DNA of 64,000 nucleotides from Prauserella isguenensis (GCF_014191605.1 NZ_JACHWU010000007.1:62001-126000), one strand, 5' to 3'. Positions 8,669 to 16,972 are shown, counted from the first letter of the stretch. Program-made: numbers and translations. The notes: generated by a model not told the origin, from the letters alone.

Positions 8669-8688
8669 GTTGACTGTTAACAGTCAAC
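8669..8688. promoter_or_regulatory. 20-base palindromic operator at the head of the sugar-acid operon
   Basis: GTTGACTGTTAACAGTCAAC is a perfect 20-base palindrome 57 bases upstream of the SDR start. Its GTTAAC core is compatible with FadR-type GntR sites. A near-copy of its left portion precedes the GntR gene at 3524-3536. It probably overlaps the operon promoter. Confidence 0.65.
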
Positions 8689-8945
8689 CCCTGTGATGGT
8701 CATGAGTACCGTCTAGTGATTAGCGGGCGTGGCCGTTGGGCCCCGCGTCGTTGTCACCGCGTGAGAGCGCCGCGTGGTCGCCCGACCAGGTGAGAGGTGG
8801 TGGCGTGAGAGGCCGAAAAGTCGGGCGCATACACCCGACCAGGTGATGCCGCGGTTGATTGTTCAGCGACCATGTCGGCGCCTGCCTGACTGGCTCGTGA
8901 GCTGCGAGACGATGCCTTTGCGGCTCAGGTCGGAGTCGCGGCTCG

Positions 8946-9400
8946 GCGATCAAGCTGCAGGGCGATGCGTTGCAAGTTCTCCGGGATCTCGGCGTGTGGG
9001 ACGCAGTGGCCCGCGCAGGTTACGGCTACGACACGCTCGGCCTGCGGGCGCCGTACGACGTGGGCACGGTGCTCGTCGAACTCGAGGACCACCGCAGGGG
9101 CGGTGCTAATATGCTGGCGGCCCTCGGCTTGCACCGGCCCCCGCCGGCCCAAGTTCTCGTGACGGGCGCGGCCGAGGCGGGCGGATAGTCCCGTTCGGAC
9201 TGTCGGTGGTCGCAATCGCGCAGGATGGCGCGGTGTCGATGTCACGTTCGACGACGGACCCGCGCCCGCTACGACTCGGCGCCGGTGGCCTGCGATCCTT
9301 CACCTGCACGGCGGTCGGCATGGACACTCCGCCGGAACCGGTGGGTATTGGCATCATCTGGCGGGTGTTCACCCGGCGTCCGGCGACTGTGTCTGCAGCT
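8946..9400 (+). pseudogene. FAD-dependent aromatic monooxygenase remnant
   Basis: From 8946 the plus strand reads 'AIKLQGDALQVLRDLGVWDAV' and continues to a premature stop at 9188, matching the N-terminal part of class A flavin monooxygenases just after the FAD-binding loop. After further frame changes, 'GMDTPPEPVGIGI' and 'WRVFTRRPATV' near 9315-9395 match a later conserved block of the same family. The GxGxxG dinucleotide-binding start is missing and there is no usable start codon. It is a decayed gene just upstream of repeat copy B. Confidence 0.6.
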
Positions 9401-9524
9401 GCTCACTATCGGTTCGGTACTGATGGCAGGCAGGGCGTGTCGTCGTCAATCGGTGCCGGTGACGCGGATGCCGTAGGTGAAGGTGTCCGATGCGCCGGGT
9501 GGCAGGAGACGCAGACCAGGGCAG

Positions 9525-9580
9525 GTGATTTTGCGGGCTCGCATCCCTTGGCCGTCGGCTCAAGTTCGACCCGGTCCACA
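9525..9580 (+). repeat. tRNA 3'-end-like repeat, copy B (degenerate)
   Basis: The segment 'GCGGGCTCGCATCCCTTGGC' followed by GTCGG-CTCAAGT-TCGAC (9554-9570) and CCGGTCCACA has the same order as copies A and C, but the T-arm is mispaired and the anticodon loop has changed. A 'GTTGACCTG' block follows at 9595. It appears to be an older member of the same scar family. Confidence 0.4.
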
Positions 9581-9599
9581 AGATGCAAATGCCCGTTGA

Positions 9600-10053
9600 C
9601 CTGTGCCAACGGTCTGTCCGGACGATCCTGTCTCCGTCCTGTTCATGATCTTCGTGGAGTCAGCGTTTGTCGCTGCCCTCGTTTTCGACTGTCGCCCGAG
9701 CGGCCTCGAGTACCGGCCGCAACGGTCTGGGTCGGTTTCGGTCGGCTTGGTCAACGCCTCCAGCTGTGCGTCCGGGTGGCCTCTGGCTCAGGTGTCTGGC
9801 GCAGCGCGGTGCGGATGGTGTCCAGCGGGCGGTGCCGGTATGCGCATACCTCTGGGCGTCTGCGCCGAGGTGTGCCAGAGCACATCTGGATCTGGTCGAC
9901 GCAGCCCCTCGACACCTTGCGCAACATCTGCCGCTGCGGCACTTACCATGCAACGAGCCGCGATCACCGCCGCGATCGACGGCTGTGCCTGGAATCCCTT
10001 CGGTTCCGGGCGCGTTCGGAAGCTCGGACGATCCGCTCGGCGCCCGCCCGGGG
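9600..10053. other. Intergenic stretch without a recognisable gene
   Basis: Between repeat copy B and the RibBA-like gene I find no frame with family-like sequence, ribosome binding site or conserved motif on either strand. The open frames here are arginine- and proline-rich, as expected by chance at this GC content. It is probably decayed accessory DNA. Confidence 0.5.
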
Positions 10054-11139
10054 TCAGGTGACTTGGACGCCCCGAGCCGTCAGATGCTGCCGAGATATCG
10101 GTGCGTCATGCTCCAGCTGGATCCGGGGTATGCCGAGATCGGCCAGGACAGCCGCGACAAGAGCGGCAGGAGCGTCGGCGGCACTGGACGAGTGGCCGAA
10201 CAGTCCGAACTCGTGTCTGGCGCGTAGATATACCAGCACGCCGTCGTCTTGAGCGGTCGTGGAGACTGCGGCATCCAGATTGGCACGGCACGCACATGCG
10301 CTGCTTCCGAGTAGGTCTCCGATTGCGCATCCGATATGCACGGACAGGCGTGGTGGTTCGGCCGCGAGGTCGCCGTGGATCGCGAGGTGTTCGACACCGT
10401 GTAGACGGTCCCGGTACTCCACGACCGACACGTCTCCGTGCGGGGTTGTGAGCTTCCCACGCGGTCTGGCTGTGATCCCTGCGGCGGGCACGATTCCGCC
10501 GCAACGGCTTCCGAACCATGCGTCGTTGATATCGACGACGGGAAGTCCGTACCGGTCTGCCAGCGCGGCGATCTCTGGCTGCCCGGGTGTCGTCGAGCCG
10601 GCCGGTCCCTCGGCCCCTTCGACAAGGCCTGCGGTCAGGCCGACCGGAGGGAGGTCGGCCTCGCGGCACAGCCGGATTGCGGCCGTGTCCGGCGTAGGCC
10701 CAGCGGTGGGCCCGACACGGACGGGGAGCACGTGGCCGGGGCGACACAGTGTCTCCGGGCCCGAATCAGGGTCCGCGAGGACCCGAGCTGTCCGAGCGCG
10801 ATCGCGAGCACTGATGCCGGTGCCGATCCCGTTCGCCGCATCGACGGACACGGCGTAGGATACTGTCGCAGGATCTTGGTTCTCGCGCACCATGGCCGGA
10901 AGGTAGAGCGCGTCGGCACGGTCGACGGGCATGGGGGTCCGCAACAGGCCGGACGTGTGCCGGACGATCCAGGCCACCTGCTCGGTCTCGGCCAGAGCAG
11001 CAGGCAGGAGCACATCGGCGACCTCGGGACGCTCGTCGTTGACCAGTAGAACGGGGCCTCCTGACCGTAGCGCGGTAACCGAAGAAGCGATACTGGACGG
11101 TTCCGGAGCAGAGATCGGCCGCTCGAGCTGAGCCGTCAC
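10054..11139 (-). CDS. Degenerate RibBA-like protein (DHBP synthase-like + GTP cyclohydrolase II-like)
   Basis: A 361-residue protein whose GTG start overlaps the stop of the flavin reductase gene (GTGA). Residues about 20-205 resemble RibB: 'GISARDRA' (108-115) and 'RPGHVLP' (133-139) are kept. The acidic DREDE-type loop is altered (NDERPEVAD), and the GHTEA histidine segment is replaced by 'GPTPDTAA'. Residues about 225-361 resemble GTP cyclohydrolase II; the zinc triad spacing C-x10-C-x-C is intact (Cys271, Cys282, Cys284), but the EGRGIGL catalytic/GTP segment reads 'RARHEFGLF'. It therefore probably no longer makes riboflavin precursors. As the last gene of a flavin-monooxygenase operon it may be a repurposed zinc hydrolase, a flavin-related scaffold or a sensor. 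Confidence 0.75.
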   Translation of the reverse strand: MTAQLERPISAPEPSSIASSVTALRSGGPVLLVNDERPEVADVLLPAALAETEQVAWIVRHTSGLLRTPMPVDRADALYLPAMVRENQDPATVSYAVSVDAANGIGTGISARDRARTARVLADPDSGPETLCRPGHVLPVRVGPTAGPTPDTAAIRLCREADLPPVGLTAGLVEGAEGPAGSTTPGQPEIAALADRYGLPVVDINDAWFGSRCGGIVPAAGITARPRGKLTTPHGDVSVVEYRDRLHGVEHLAIHGDLAAEPPRLSVHIGCAIGDLLGSSACACRANLDAAVSTTAQDDGVLVYLRARHEFGLFGHSSSAADAPAALVAAVLADLGIPRIQLEHDAPISRQHLTARGVQVT

Positions 11140-11660
11140 GATGCAGCTTCCAATTCGGACAGGGTGTGGAACCGGCTCGCGTGGAACACGAGTGGGCCGC
11201 ACTGTGGCTGGACTCCGTGTTCGTGCACTCGGAACAGCACGAACTCGTGATCTCCGGCGGGAACGGCTCGTTCGATCGAGCAGTCCAGCCACGCGGTCGC
11301 GCCCTGCAGTAGGAGCGCGCCGTCGTCGGTGGCATGCCAGTCCAGTCCTGCGAATCGGTCACCGGTTTTTGCGGCGAGTTGGCGGCACGTCAGGTCCTGT
11401 GAGGCGGCGAGCACCGACAGTCCCAACCGAGGCCTGTGCGCCAGCCGCGGCCACGTTGTGGACGTGTACTGCACGCACACGCCGACCAGTGGCGGATCGA
11501 GCGAGACACCCACGAACGAACTGGCAGCCAACCCGATCGGAGTTCCGTCGGCGTCAAGCGCACAGACGGCTGTCACACCGCTCGGAAACCGGGCGAACGT
11601 CGCGCGCACGGCATCGGTGTCGACCGTTCCGTTCGGTGCGACGGTCGTGCTCAGACTCAT
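11136..11660 (-). CDS. Small flavin reductase (reductase partner of the LLM oxygenase)
   Basis: This 174-residue FMN-binding split-barrel protein (PF01613 type) shows the family core 'FARFPSGVTAVCALDADG' near residue 25 and '[17 protein letters not shown]' near residue 47. It would use NAD(P)H to make reduced flavin for the monooxygenase encoded in the same operon. I start it at ATG 11660, preceded by GAAAGG. The gene follows the aldehyde dehydrogenase by 11 bases and overlaps the RibBA-like gene. In the trigonelline system the equivalent partner is TgnA. Confidence 0.88.
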   Translation of the reverse strand: MSLSTTVAPNGTVDTDAVRATFARFPSGVTAVCALDADGTPIGLAASSFVGVSLDPPLVGVCVQYTSTTWPRLAHRPRLGLSVLAASQDLTCRQLAAKTGDRFAGLDWHATDDGALLLQGATAWLDCSIERAVPAGDHEFVLFRVHEHGVQPQCGPLVFHASRFHTLSELEAAS

Positions 11661-11671
11661 GAGTTTTCCTT

Positions 11672-13198
11672 TCAGGAGCGCAGGACGAACGGGTCGCCGG
11701 CGGGTTCGTCGCTGGTGTTGATCCAGACGCTCTTCAACCGTGTGTACTCCCGAATCACCTCGGAGCCGTGCTCGACGCCGAGTCCGGAAGCCTTGAACCC
11801 GGACCGCGGCGACATCGGTGACATGGCGCGGTACATGTTGACCCAGATGGTCCCTGCGTCGAGTGCGCCTGCGGCACGGTGTGCGCGTGAGAGATCCGTG
11901 GTCCAGACACCCGCGGCCAGGCCGTAGGCCGTGTCGTTCGCGAGCTGCAGAGCCTCTGCGTCGGCGTCGAAAGGCATGATCGCGACGACCGGGCCGAAGA
12001 TCTCTTCCCGGCACAATCGGGCGTCGTTCGGCAGGTCGGTGAACACGGTGGGCTCGTGGAACCAGCCGCCGAGCCCGACCTTGGGACGCCTGCCGCCGTG
12101 CGCGACCTGACCACCCTCGGCGCGCCCTGCAGCGACGTAATCCTCCACTTTGGCCAGTTGCGCACGCATGGCGAGTGGTCCCAGCTCGGTCTCGGGCGCC
12201 AAGGGGTCGCCGATCCGGATGGTCCGTGCCCTCCCGACGACCCGTTCGACGAGCTCGTCGTAGACACTGCGGTGGGCGAACACCCGGCTACCCGCAATGC
12301 AGGTCTGACCGGCGGCGGCGAAGATCCCCGCGATCACCCCGTTCGCGGCACTCGCCACATCGGCGTCGCCGAACACCAGCTGCGGCGATTTGCCTCCCAG
12401 CTCCAAACCCGCACGGATCAACCGCCTGCCGGCGCGTTCGGCGATCCACGCTCCGGTCGCGGTGCTGCCGGTGAAGGACAGTTTCGCGACGTCGGGGTGA
12501 TCCACCAGCCGCGCTCCCGCCTCGTCACCCATGCCGGTCACGACGTTGACGACGCCCGGTGGAAAGCCTGCCTCCTCGAACAGTGGCGCAAGCGCCAGCA
12601 TCGAGGCACTGGTGTGTTCCGACGGTTTCACCACGGCCGTGTTGCCCGCGGCCAACAATGGGGCGAGTTTCGCCACTGTCAGCGTCAGCGGTGAGTTCCA
12701 CGGCGTGATCGCGCCGACGACGCCCACCGGTTCCCGGCTCGTGTAATTGAGGACGTCGACATTGCTCGCGGGAATCGTTTCGCCGTGAATCTTGTCCGCG
12801 AGACCGGCGTAGTAATGGAAATACTCGGGCAAGCTCGCCAGCTGCGCCGTCATCTCACGGAGCAGCTTGCCGTTGTCGGTCGACTCCATGCGCGCGAGAC
12901 GATCGGCGTTTTCGCCGACCAGCTCACCGACGCGGCGCAGCAGGGCGCCGCGCGCCGTCTGCGACATCCTGCGCCAGTGCGGCGACTCGAATGCACTCCG
13001 CGCGGCTGCTACGGCACGGTCGACGTCGGCGGCTGTGCCGCGCGCGGCCTCGTACCAGGCCTCGCCGGTAGTGGGGTTGTCGCTGGCGAAGTAGCGGCCG
13101 TCGGCCGGAGCGGTCTCCTTTCCCGCAATATGGTGTTCCCACCGTGGCAGGCGTGCGGAACCGGTGGACGACGACTGGGCAGCAGCTGTGGTGCTCAT
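11672..13198 (-). CDS. Aldehyde dehydrogenase (TgnC-like by context)
   Basis: The 508-residue NAD(P)+-dependent dehydrogenase has the catalytic glutamate in 'LELGGKSP' near residue 265, the nucleophilic cysteine in 'AAGQTCIAGSR' near residue 300 and 'EEIFGPVV' near residue 400. Its ATG overlaps the stop of the upstream hydrolase gene (ATGA). In a two-component flavin ring-opening pathway this enzyme would oxidise the semialdehyde or hydroxylactone formed when the heteroaromatic ring is split. Family membership is secure; the substrate is inferred from neighbours. Confidence 0.93.
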   Translation of the reverse strand: MSTTAAAQSSSTGSARLPRWEHHIAGKETAPADGRYFASDNPTTGEAWYEAARGTAADVDRAVAAARSAFESPHWRRMSQTARGALLRRVGELVGENADRLARMESTDNGKLLREMTAQLASLPEYFHYYAGLADKIHGETIPASNVDVLNYTSREPVGVVGAITPWNSPLTLTVAKLAPLLAAGNTAVVKPSEHTSASMLALAPLFEEAGFPPGVVNVVTGMGDEAGARLVDHPDVAKLSFTGSTATGAWIAERAGRRLIRAGLELGGKSPQLVFGDADVASAANGVIAGIFAAAGQTCIAGSRVFAHRSVYDELVERVVGRARTIRIGDPLAPETELGPLAMRAQLAKVEDYVAAGRAEGGQVAHGGRRPKVGLGGWFHEPTVFTDLPNDARLCREEIFGPVVAIMPFDADAEALQLANDTAYGLAAGVWTTDLSRAHRAAGALDAGTIWVNMYRAMSPMSPRSGFKASGLGVEHGSEVIREYTRLKSVWINTSDEPAGDPFVLRS

Positions 13199-13968
13199 GA
13201 TGTGGTGTCTCCAGCAACGGCGAAGGGTCGAGTTTCGATCTGTGCGAGGACGGCTGCGGTGACCATGTCCGGACGTTCCAACGGCAGGAGGTGGCGCGCT
13301 CCCGGAACGGCCGCCGAGCGGCCGTTCGGTACGCGAGAGGCCACGGCTGCGGACATGCGAGGTGTCGATCCCGGATCGTCGGCTCCGGTGATGGCCAGCA
13401 CCGGCGCAAGCAGGTCCGGTAGTTCCGGCCACACCTCGGCGTCCGCTTCGGCGAAAATCCGGTAGCAGGCGAGGTAGCTCGCCGGCCGGTTGGCCGCGAG
13501 TACCGCACGGGTCTCCGCCGCCAACCGCGGTTCGGCTCGGCGCCACCGCGGCGAGAACCAGCGATCGATCGCGGCGTCGAACGTCGCGGCCAGGTCGGAT
13601 TCGGCGTCGGCCAGGCGTCGGTCCACGGCGGCGCGTTCCTCGGGGCGTCGGTCGGCCACCCCGCTGACGAGTGTCAACGACGACACCTCGTCCGGGCGGT
13701 CGAGTGCCACGCGGGTGGCCACGAGTGCGCCCAGTGAGAATCCGACCAGGTGGGCCCGACTAGGCAGCGAGCCGAGTAGGCCCGTGATCGGTGCGGCGAG
13801 ATCCGCGAGCGTGGTGCCGTCGTCGGCGTCGGACGCGGTTCCGTGCCCCAGCAGATCCGGGGTGTGCACTCGCTGCGCGGAGGCTGACAGGGGGCCGGCG
13901 ACACGTCGCCACATCGTGTGGTCGAGTCCCACACCGTGCAGCAGGACGACATCGGCCGGCATGCTCAC
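13195..13968 (-). CDS. Alpha/beta hydrolase (TgnD-like by context)
   Basis: This 257-residue single-domain hydrolase has 'LLHGVGLDHTMW' (oxyanion region, residues 9-20), the nucleophile elbow 'GFSLGA' (serine near residue 95), an aspartate in 'ITGADDPG' near residue 203 and the catalytic histidine in 'GARHLLPLE' near residue 230. Its ATG overlaps the stop of the upstream PF06684 gene and its own stop overlaps the aldehyde dehydrogenase start. In the proposed pathway it would hydrolyse an N-formyl enamide or lactone ring-opening product. Confidence 0.9.
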   Translation of the reverse strand: MSMPADVVLLHGVGLDHTMWRRVAGPLSASAQRVHTPDLLGHGTASDADDGTTLADLAAPITGLLGSLPSRAHLVGFSLGALVATRVALDRPDEVSSLTLVSGVADRRPEERAAVDRRLADAESDLAATFDAAIDRWFSPRWRRAEPRLAAETRAVLAANRPASYLACYRIFAEADAEVWPELPDLLAPVLAITGADDPGSTPRMSAAVASRVPNGRSAAVPGARHLLPLERPDMVTAAVLAQIETRPFAVAGDTTS

Positions 13969-14519
13969 TGCTCCGAGGTCAGCGGGGCAAGCCGGGCCTG
14001 CGGACGGCCCTGCGCGGCGGCGGCGAGCCCGATGACGATCTCGTTCGCACGGGGCCCGTCCGGCATCCGTGCCTCGACCGTCTGGTGGTGCGAGCGGATC
14101 GTCGCATCGGTGACGTGCTTGAGGGGGATGTCGAACGTCGAGCCTGCGGCGGCACGCTTCTCCACCGCGGGAAGCAAAGTCGTCGCCTGTGCGGCGTCGC
14201 GGAAGTGGTTGCCGAACTTGAGTGTGTGGATCAGACCGGAGCCGTGCTCGATCTCGCCGTCCAGCCCGACGATCGCGGCCTTTCCGTAGGCTTCGACCGG
14301 AGTGCCGAGAGCGCCGACCACGCGGTCGCTCAGCAGTTTGCCCAGCTGTGGTGCGACTTCGTCGATGAGGGGCTGGAGATCCTGGACGAAGCCCTTATCG
14401 GCCCAGGGATTCTCGACGGCGGCGAGCACGACCGCGATCCTGGCGGGCGGGTCGACCTGCTTGCCCCCTTCGATGTGGGTTTCGTCGACGATCGTGTGGA
14501 TGGCGCGGACGGTGCTCAT
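13965..14519 (-). CDS. PF06684 (DUF1185, 'amino acid synthesis') family protein, paralogue 1
   Basis: A 184-residue protein with the family's hallmark run 'YGKAAIVGLDGEIEHGSGLI' near residue 78 and 'HHQTVEARMPDGPRANEIVI' in the C-terminal part. Published structures of the family show a chorismate-mutase-like fold of unknown reaction. It overlaps both neighbours by four bases and shares the same motif order with the next gene upstream, so the pair probably arose by duplication and may form a hetero-oligomer. It is not part of the TgnABCD set as I know it. Confidence 0.85.
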   Translation of the reverse strand: MSTVRAIHTIVDETHIEGGKQVDPPARIAVVLAAVENPWADKGFVQDLQPLIDEVAPQLGKLLSDRVVGALGTPVEAYGKAAIVGLDGEIEHGSGLIHTLKFGNHFRDAAQATTLLPAVEKRAAAGSTFDIPLKHVTDATIRSHHQTVEARMPDGPRANEIVIGLAAAAQGRPQARLAPLTSEQ

Positions 14520-15139
14520 GGCAGTGGCTCCTTCTCAGCAGCGACGGGATGACCGGTCAGGATGTGATCGGCGAGCGCGGTGTCGGTGCGCCGGTCGCCG
14601 ATGCGTGCGTTCGGACGAGGTCCGTCCGACGCCGCGGCGATCACCGCGATCTCGTCGGGCCGCGGCGCATCGGGCACCCGAACCGGAACGGTCTGGTAGT
14701 GCGACCGGGTGGACGCGTGATTCTTGTGCCAGATCGGGACCGGCAGGGAAGTTCCGGCCCCGGATCGTTGATCGGCGAAGACGATGATCGATTCGCCGTC
14801 CGTGCGCCTCCGCAGCACGTCGCCGAAGTACGGTGTGTGGATCAGTGCGCCGGCATGCTCGATTTCTCCGTTCACACCGACCAGGGCGGCCTTCCCGAAC
14901 GCCTCGACGTGTTCGGCGCCGCCCAGCGCCGAGACCAGTCGGTCCGACAGGGCGTGTGCGATCTCCGGGGCGAGCGCCGACACCTCTGCGGACAGGTCGT
15001 TCAGGACCCCGCGGCCGACCCATGGGTTGGACACGACGGCGACGGCTGCGACGCGGCGCACCGGCACTCGGACCGGCTCTCCCGCCTCGTGCAGCGGTTC
15101 GTCGGTCACCGTGACGATCCGGCGGATACTCCCACTCAC
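14516..15139 (-). CDS. PF06684 (DUF1185) family protein, paralogue 2
   Basis: This 207-residue paralogue of the previous gene shows 'FGKAALVGVNGEIEHAGALI', 'THTPYFGDV'-type and 'HYQTVPVRVPDAPRPDEIAV' segments in the same order. The GTG start at 15139 overlaps the stop of the LLM oxygenase gene (GTGA). Extra basic sequence is found at the C-terminus relative to paralogue 1. No catalytic residue can be named. Tandem retention inside a tightly overlapping catabolic operon suggests an essential step, perhaps isomerisation or hydrolysis of an intermediate. Confidence 0.84.
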   Translation of the reverse strand: MSGSIRRIVTVTDEPLHEAGEPVRVPVRRVAAVAVVSNPWVGRGVLNDLSAEVSALAPEIAHALSDRLVSALGGAEHVEAFGKAALVGVNGEIEHAGALIHTPYFGDVLRRRTDGESIIVFADQRSGAGTSLPVPIWHKNHASTRSHYQTVPVRVPDAPRPDEIAVIAAASDGPRPNARIGDRRTDTALADHILTGHPVAAEKEPLP

Positions 15140-16269
15140 GCCGGGTTCTCCGCGAACTGGGGCATGACCTTCTCGGTGAACAGCTCGAAACTGCGCATCA
15201 CCTTGCCGTGGTCCATGCCGGGGTGCGTAGTCCACAACAGCAGGTCCTGCAGGTTCAGTTCCTGCTGCAGCTCGTGAACCTTCTCGGCCACGTAGTCGGG
15301 CGTGCCCACGAGAAGGTTGCGCTCGGCGAGGAAATCGTAGTCCAGCTCGCGGCCCGTGATGTCCTCACCGACCTCACGCATATTGCCGAGGCCTCGCCAG
15401 TGACACACCCAACGATACGAGGTGAGGAGCGCTTCCTCGAAGTCCGCGCGGGCCTGTTCCATCGTGTCCGCCACGTAGACGTCGCGGACGAGCGACAGCC
15501 CGGTGCCCAGTTCCTGTTCGACGCCGGTGGCCTCCGACAGCGTGTCGCGGTAGAGCTCGAACCGGCCCTTCAGCTCGGAGACGGGTGGCATCCAGAACAT
15601 GCCGTTCATGCCGGCTCTGGCCGCACTCTGGATCGACCGAGGGCTGTCGATGACCTGGGACAGCGGCGGGTGAGGGTCCTGGAACGTGTTCGGCACGACC
15701 TTCATGGCGGAGATCGTGCCGTCGTCGCCGACGAATTCCGGGGAGGCTGGCGAGAGTGGATGGTCCCAGGACACACCCGGCGCTGGGTACTGGTGGAACC
15801 GTCCGTTGTGGGAGAAGAAGTCGCCGCTCCACGCCTTGCGGAGGATGTCGATCGTCTCCTCGAACAGCTCGCGGTTCTGTTCCTGGTCCCGAGGGTCGGC
15901 GAGCGGGTTGAGGTTCATCGCCTCCCGGCCGTACAGACCGCGTCCGACACCGACCTCGACGCGTCCGCGGGAGAGCTGGTCGAGCATCGCGATGTCCTCG
16001 GCGAGGCGCATCGGATTCCAGAACGTGACGATGTTGGCCGCTTGCCCGATGCGAATACGGGAGGTGCGCGCCGCGATGTCGGCTCCGACCATGAGCGGAT
16101 TCGGGACGAGTTCGAAGCCCTCGTGTCCGAAGTGGTGCTCGGTGTACCAGATGGAGTGGTAGCCCGCGTTGTCGGCGAACGTCGCGATCTCTCGGACCTC
16201 GTCGAGGACTGTCGCGACGTCGCCGAGCCGCCCCGGCGCTCCGATGTTGTGAAAGATCGAGAACCGCAT
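15136..16269 (-). CDS. LLM-class flavin-dependent monooxygenase (TgnB-like by context)
   Basis: This 377-residue luciferase-like TIM-barrel oxygenase has 'YTEHHFGHEGFELVPNPLMVGADIA' landmarks near residues 45-70, 'VEVGVGRGLYGREA' near residue 115 and 'SYRWVCHWRGLGNMREVGED' near the C-terminus. I choose ATG 16269, which follows GGAAGGAAG. It begins one base after the GntR gene. Together with the flavin reductase it would form a two-component oxygenase that inserts oxygen into a pyridinium-type ring and opens it. The family also includes alkane and pyrimidine monooxygenases, so the substrate rests on context. Confidence 0.9.
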   Translation of the reverse strand: MRFSIFHNIGAPGRLGDVATVLDEVREIATFADNAGYHSIWYTEHHFGHEGFELVPNPLMVGADIAARTSRIRIGQAANIVTFWNPMRLAEDIAMLDQLSRGRVEVGVGRGLYGREAMNLNPLADPRDQEQNRELFEETIDILRKAWSGDFFSHNGRFHQYPAPGVSWDHPLSPASPEFVGDDGTISAMKVVPNTFQDPHPPLSQVIDSPRSIQSAARAGMNGMFWMPPVSELKGRFELYRDTLSEATGVEQELGTGLSLVRDVYVADTMEQARADFEEALLTSYRWVCHWRGLGNMREVGEDITGRELDYDFLAERNLLVGTPDYVAEKVHELQQELNLQDLLLWTTHPGMDHGKVMRSFELFTEKVMPQFAENPA

Positions 16270-16270
16270 G

Positions 16271-16972
16271 TCACACTTCCTTCCGCAGCGGCGTGCCTCC
16301 GGCGAGAGGGTCGTCGGCGGCGAGGGTCGCCCGTTCACTGGAACGGACGTGGTCACGCATGGCGAATTCGGCTCCGAAGCCGTCCTTCTCCTGAATCAGC
16401 TCCAGCACGTTCCGGTGCTCTGCCAGCGACGCGCCGAGTCGGCCGGGCCGGGTCAGCGATGCGGATACCAGCCGGTGGTAGGCGAGCTGGTTCATGAGCG
16501 TCCGGTAGTGCGATTCCAGTTGTGAGTTGTCGGCCCCGACGACGAGCAGTTCGTGGAAGCCGTGTACGAGGCGCGCGTAATCCTCGGTGTCGCCCTGTGC
16601 CACGGCCCGCCCGGAGCGCTCGAGGTTGTCCTCGATCTCGTCCAGGACGGGCACCGGCCCGCGGGCGGCCAACAGTCGTGCGGCCATGCCTTCGAGCATC
16701 TCCTTGAGCTCGAACAGCTCCACGACTTCGCGCCGACTCGGGGAACGGACGAACGTGCCGACTCGTGCGCGGACCTCGACCAGTCCTTCGATCTGGAGCT
16801 GCTTGAGCGCTTCTCGAACCGGAGTCCGGGACACGTCGTACTCGGCGGCGAGGGCGAGTTCGGAGAGTGGCTCGCCGGGAGCGTGCCGACCTTCGATGAT
16901 CGCGCTCCGCACACCGGCCAGAACCCGCGCCTGCGCCCCGTTCCGCCCGACAACCTCGGTAGGTTCTTGCAT
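16271..16972 (-). CDS. GntR-family (FCD) regulator of the LLM oxygenase operon
   Basis: The 233-residue regulator has an N-terminal winged helix ('AAEYDVSRTPVREALKQLQIEG', residues 42-63) and a C-terminal FCD domain ('LVHGFHELLVVGADNSQLE'). It is the first gene of the operon, so regulator and enzymes share one transcript. A 14-base perfect palindrome covers its own start codon, and a related TTGCATGC site precedes the divergent BCCT gene. Autoregulated, ligand-released repression of both units is the simplest reading. Four FadR-type GntR genes or remnants lie in this window. Confidence 0.9.
   Translation of the reverse strand: MQEPTEVVGRNGAQARVLAGVRSAIIEGRHAPGEPLSELALAAEYDVSRTPVREALKQLQIEGLVEVRARVGTFVRSPSRREVVELFELKEMLEGMAARLLAARGPVPVLDEIEDNLERSGRAVAQGDTEDYARLVHGFHELLVVGADNSQLESHYRTLMNQLAYHRLVSASLTRPGRLGASLAEHRNVLELIQEKDGFGAEFAMRDHVRSSERATLAADDPLAGGTPLRKEV

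Noticed and set aside
8782-8850. Short direct repeat CCCGACCAGGTGA upstream of the decayed monooxygenase
   Set aside because: Two copies of 13 bases in a gene-free stretch with no further pattern; too little to assign a role.
10054-11139. Housekeeping riboflavin biosynthesis RibBA
   Set aside because: Essential catalytic segments of both halves are replaced, no other rib genes are nearby, and the gene is fused by overlap into a catabolic operon.
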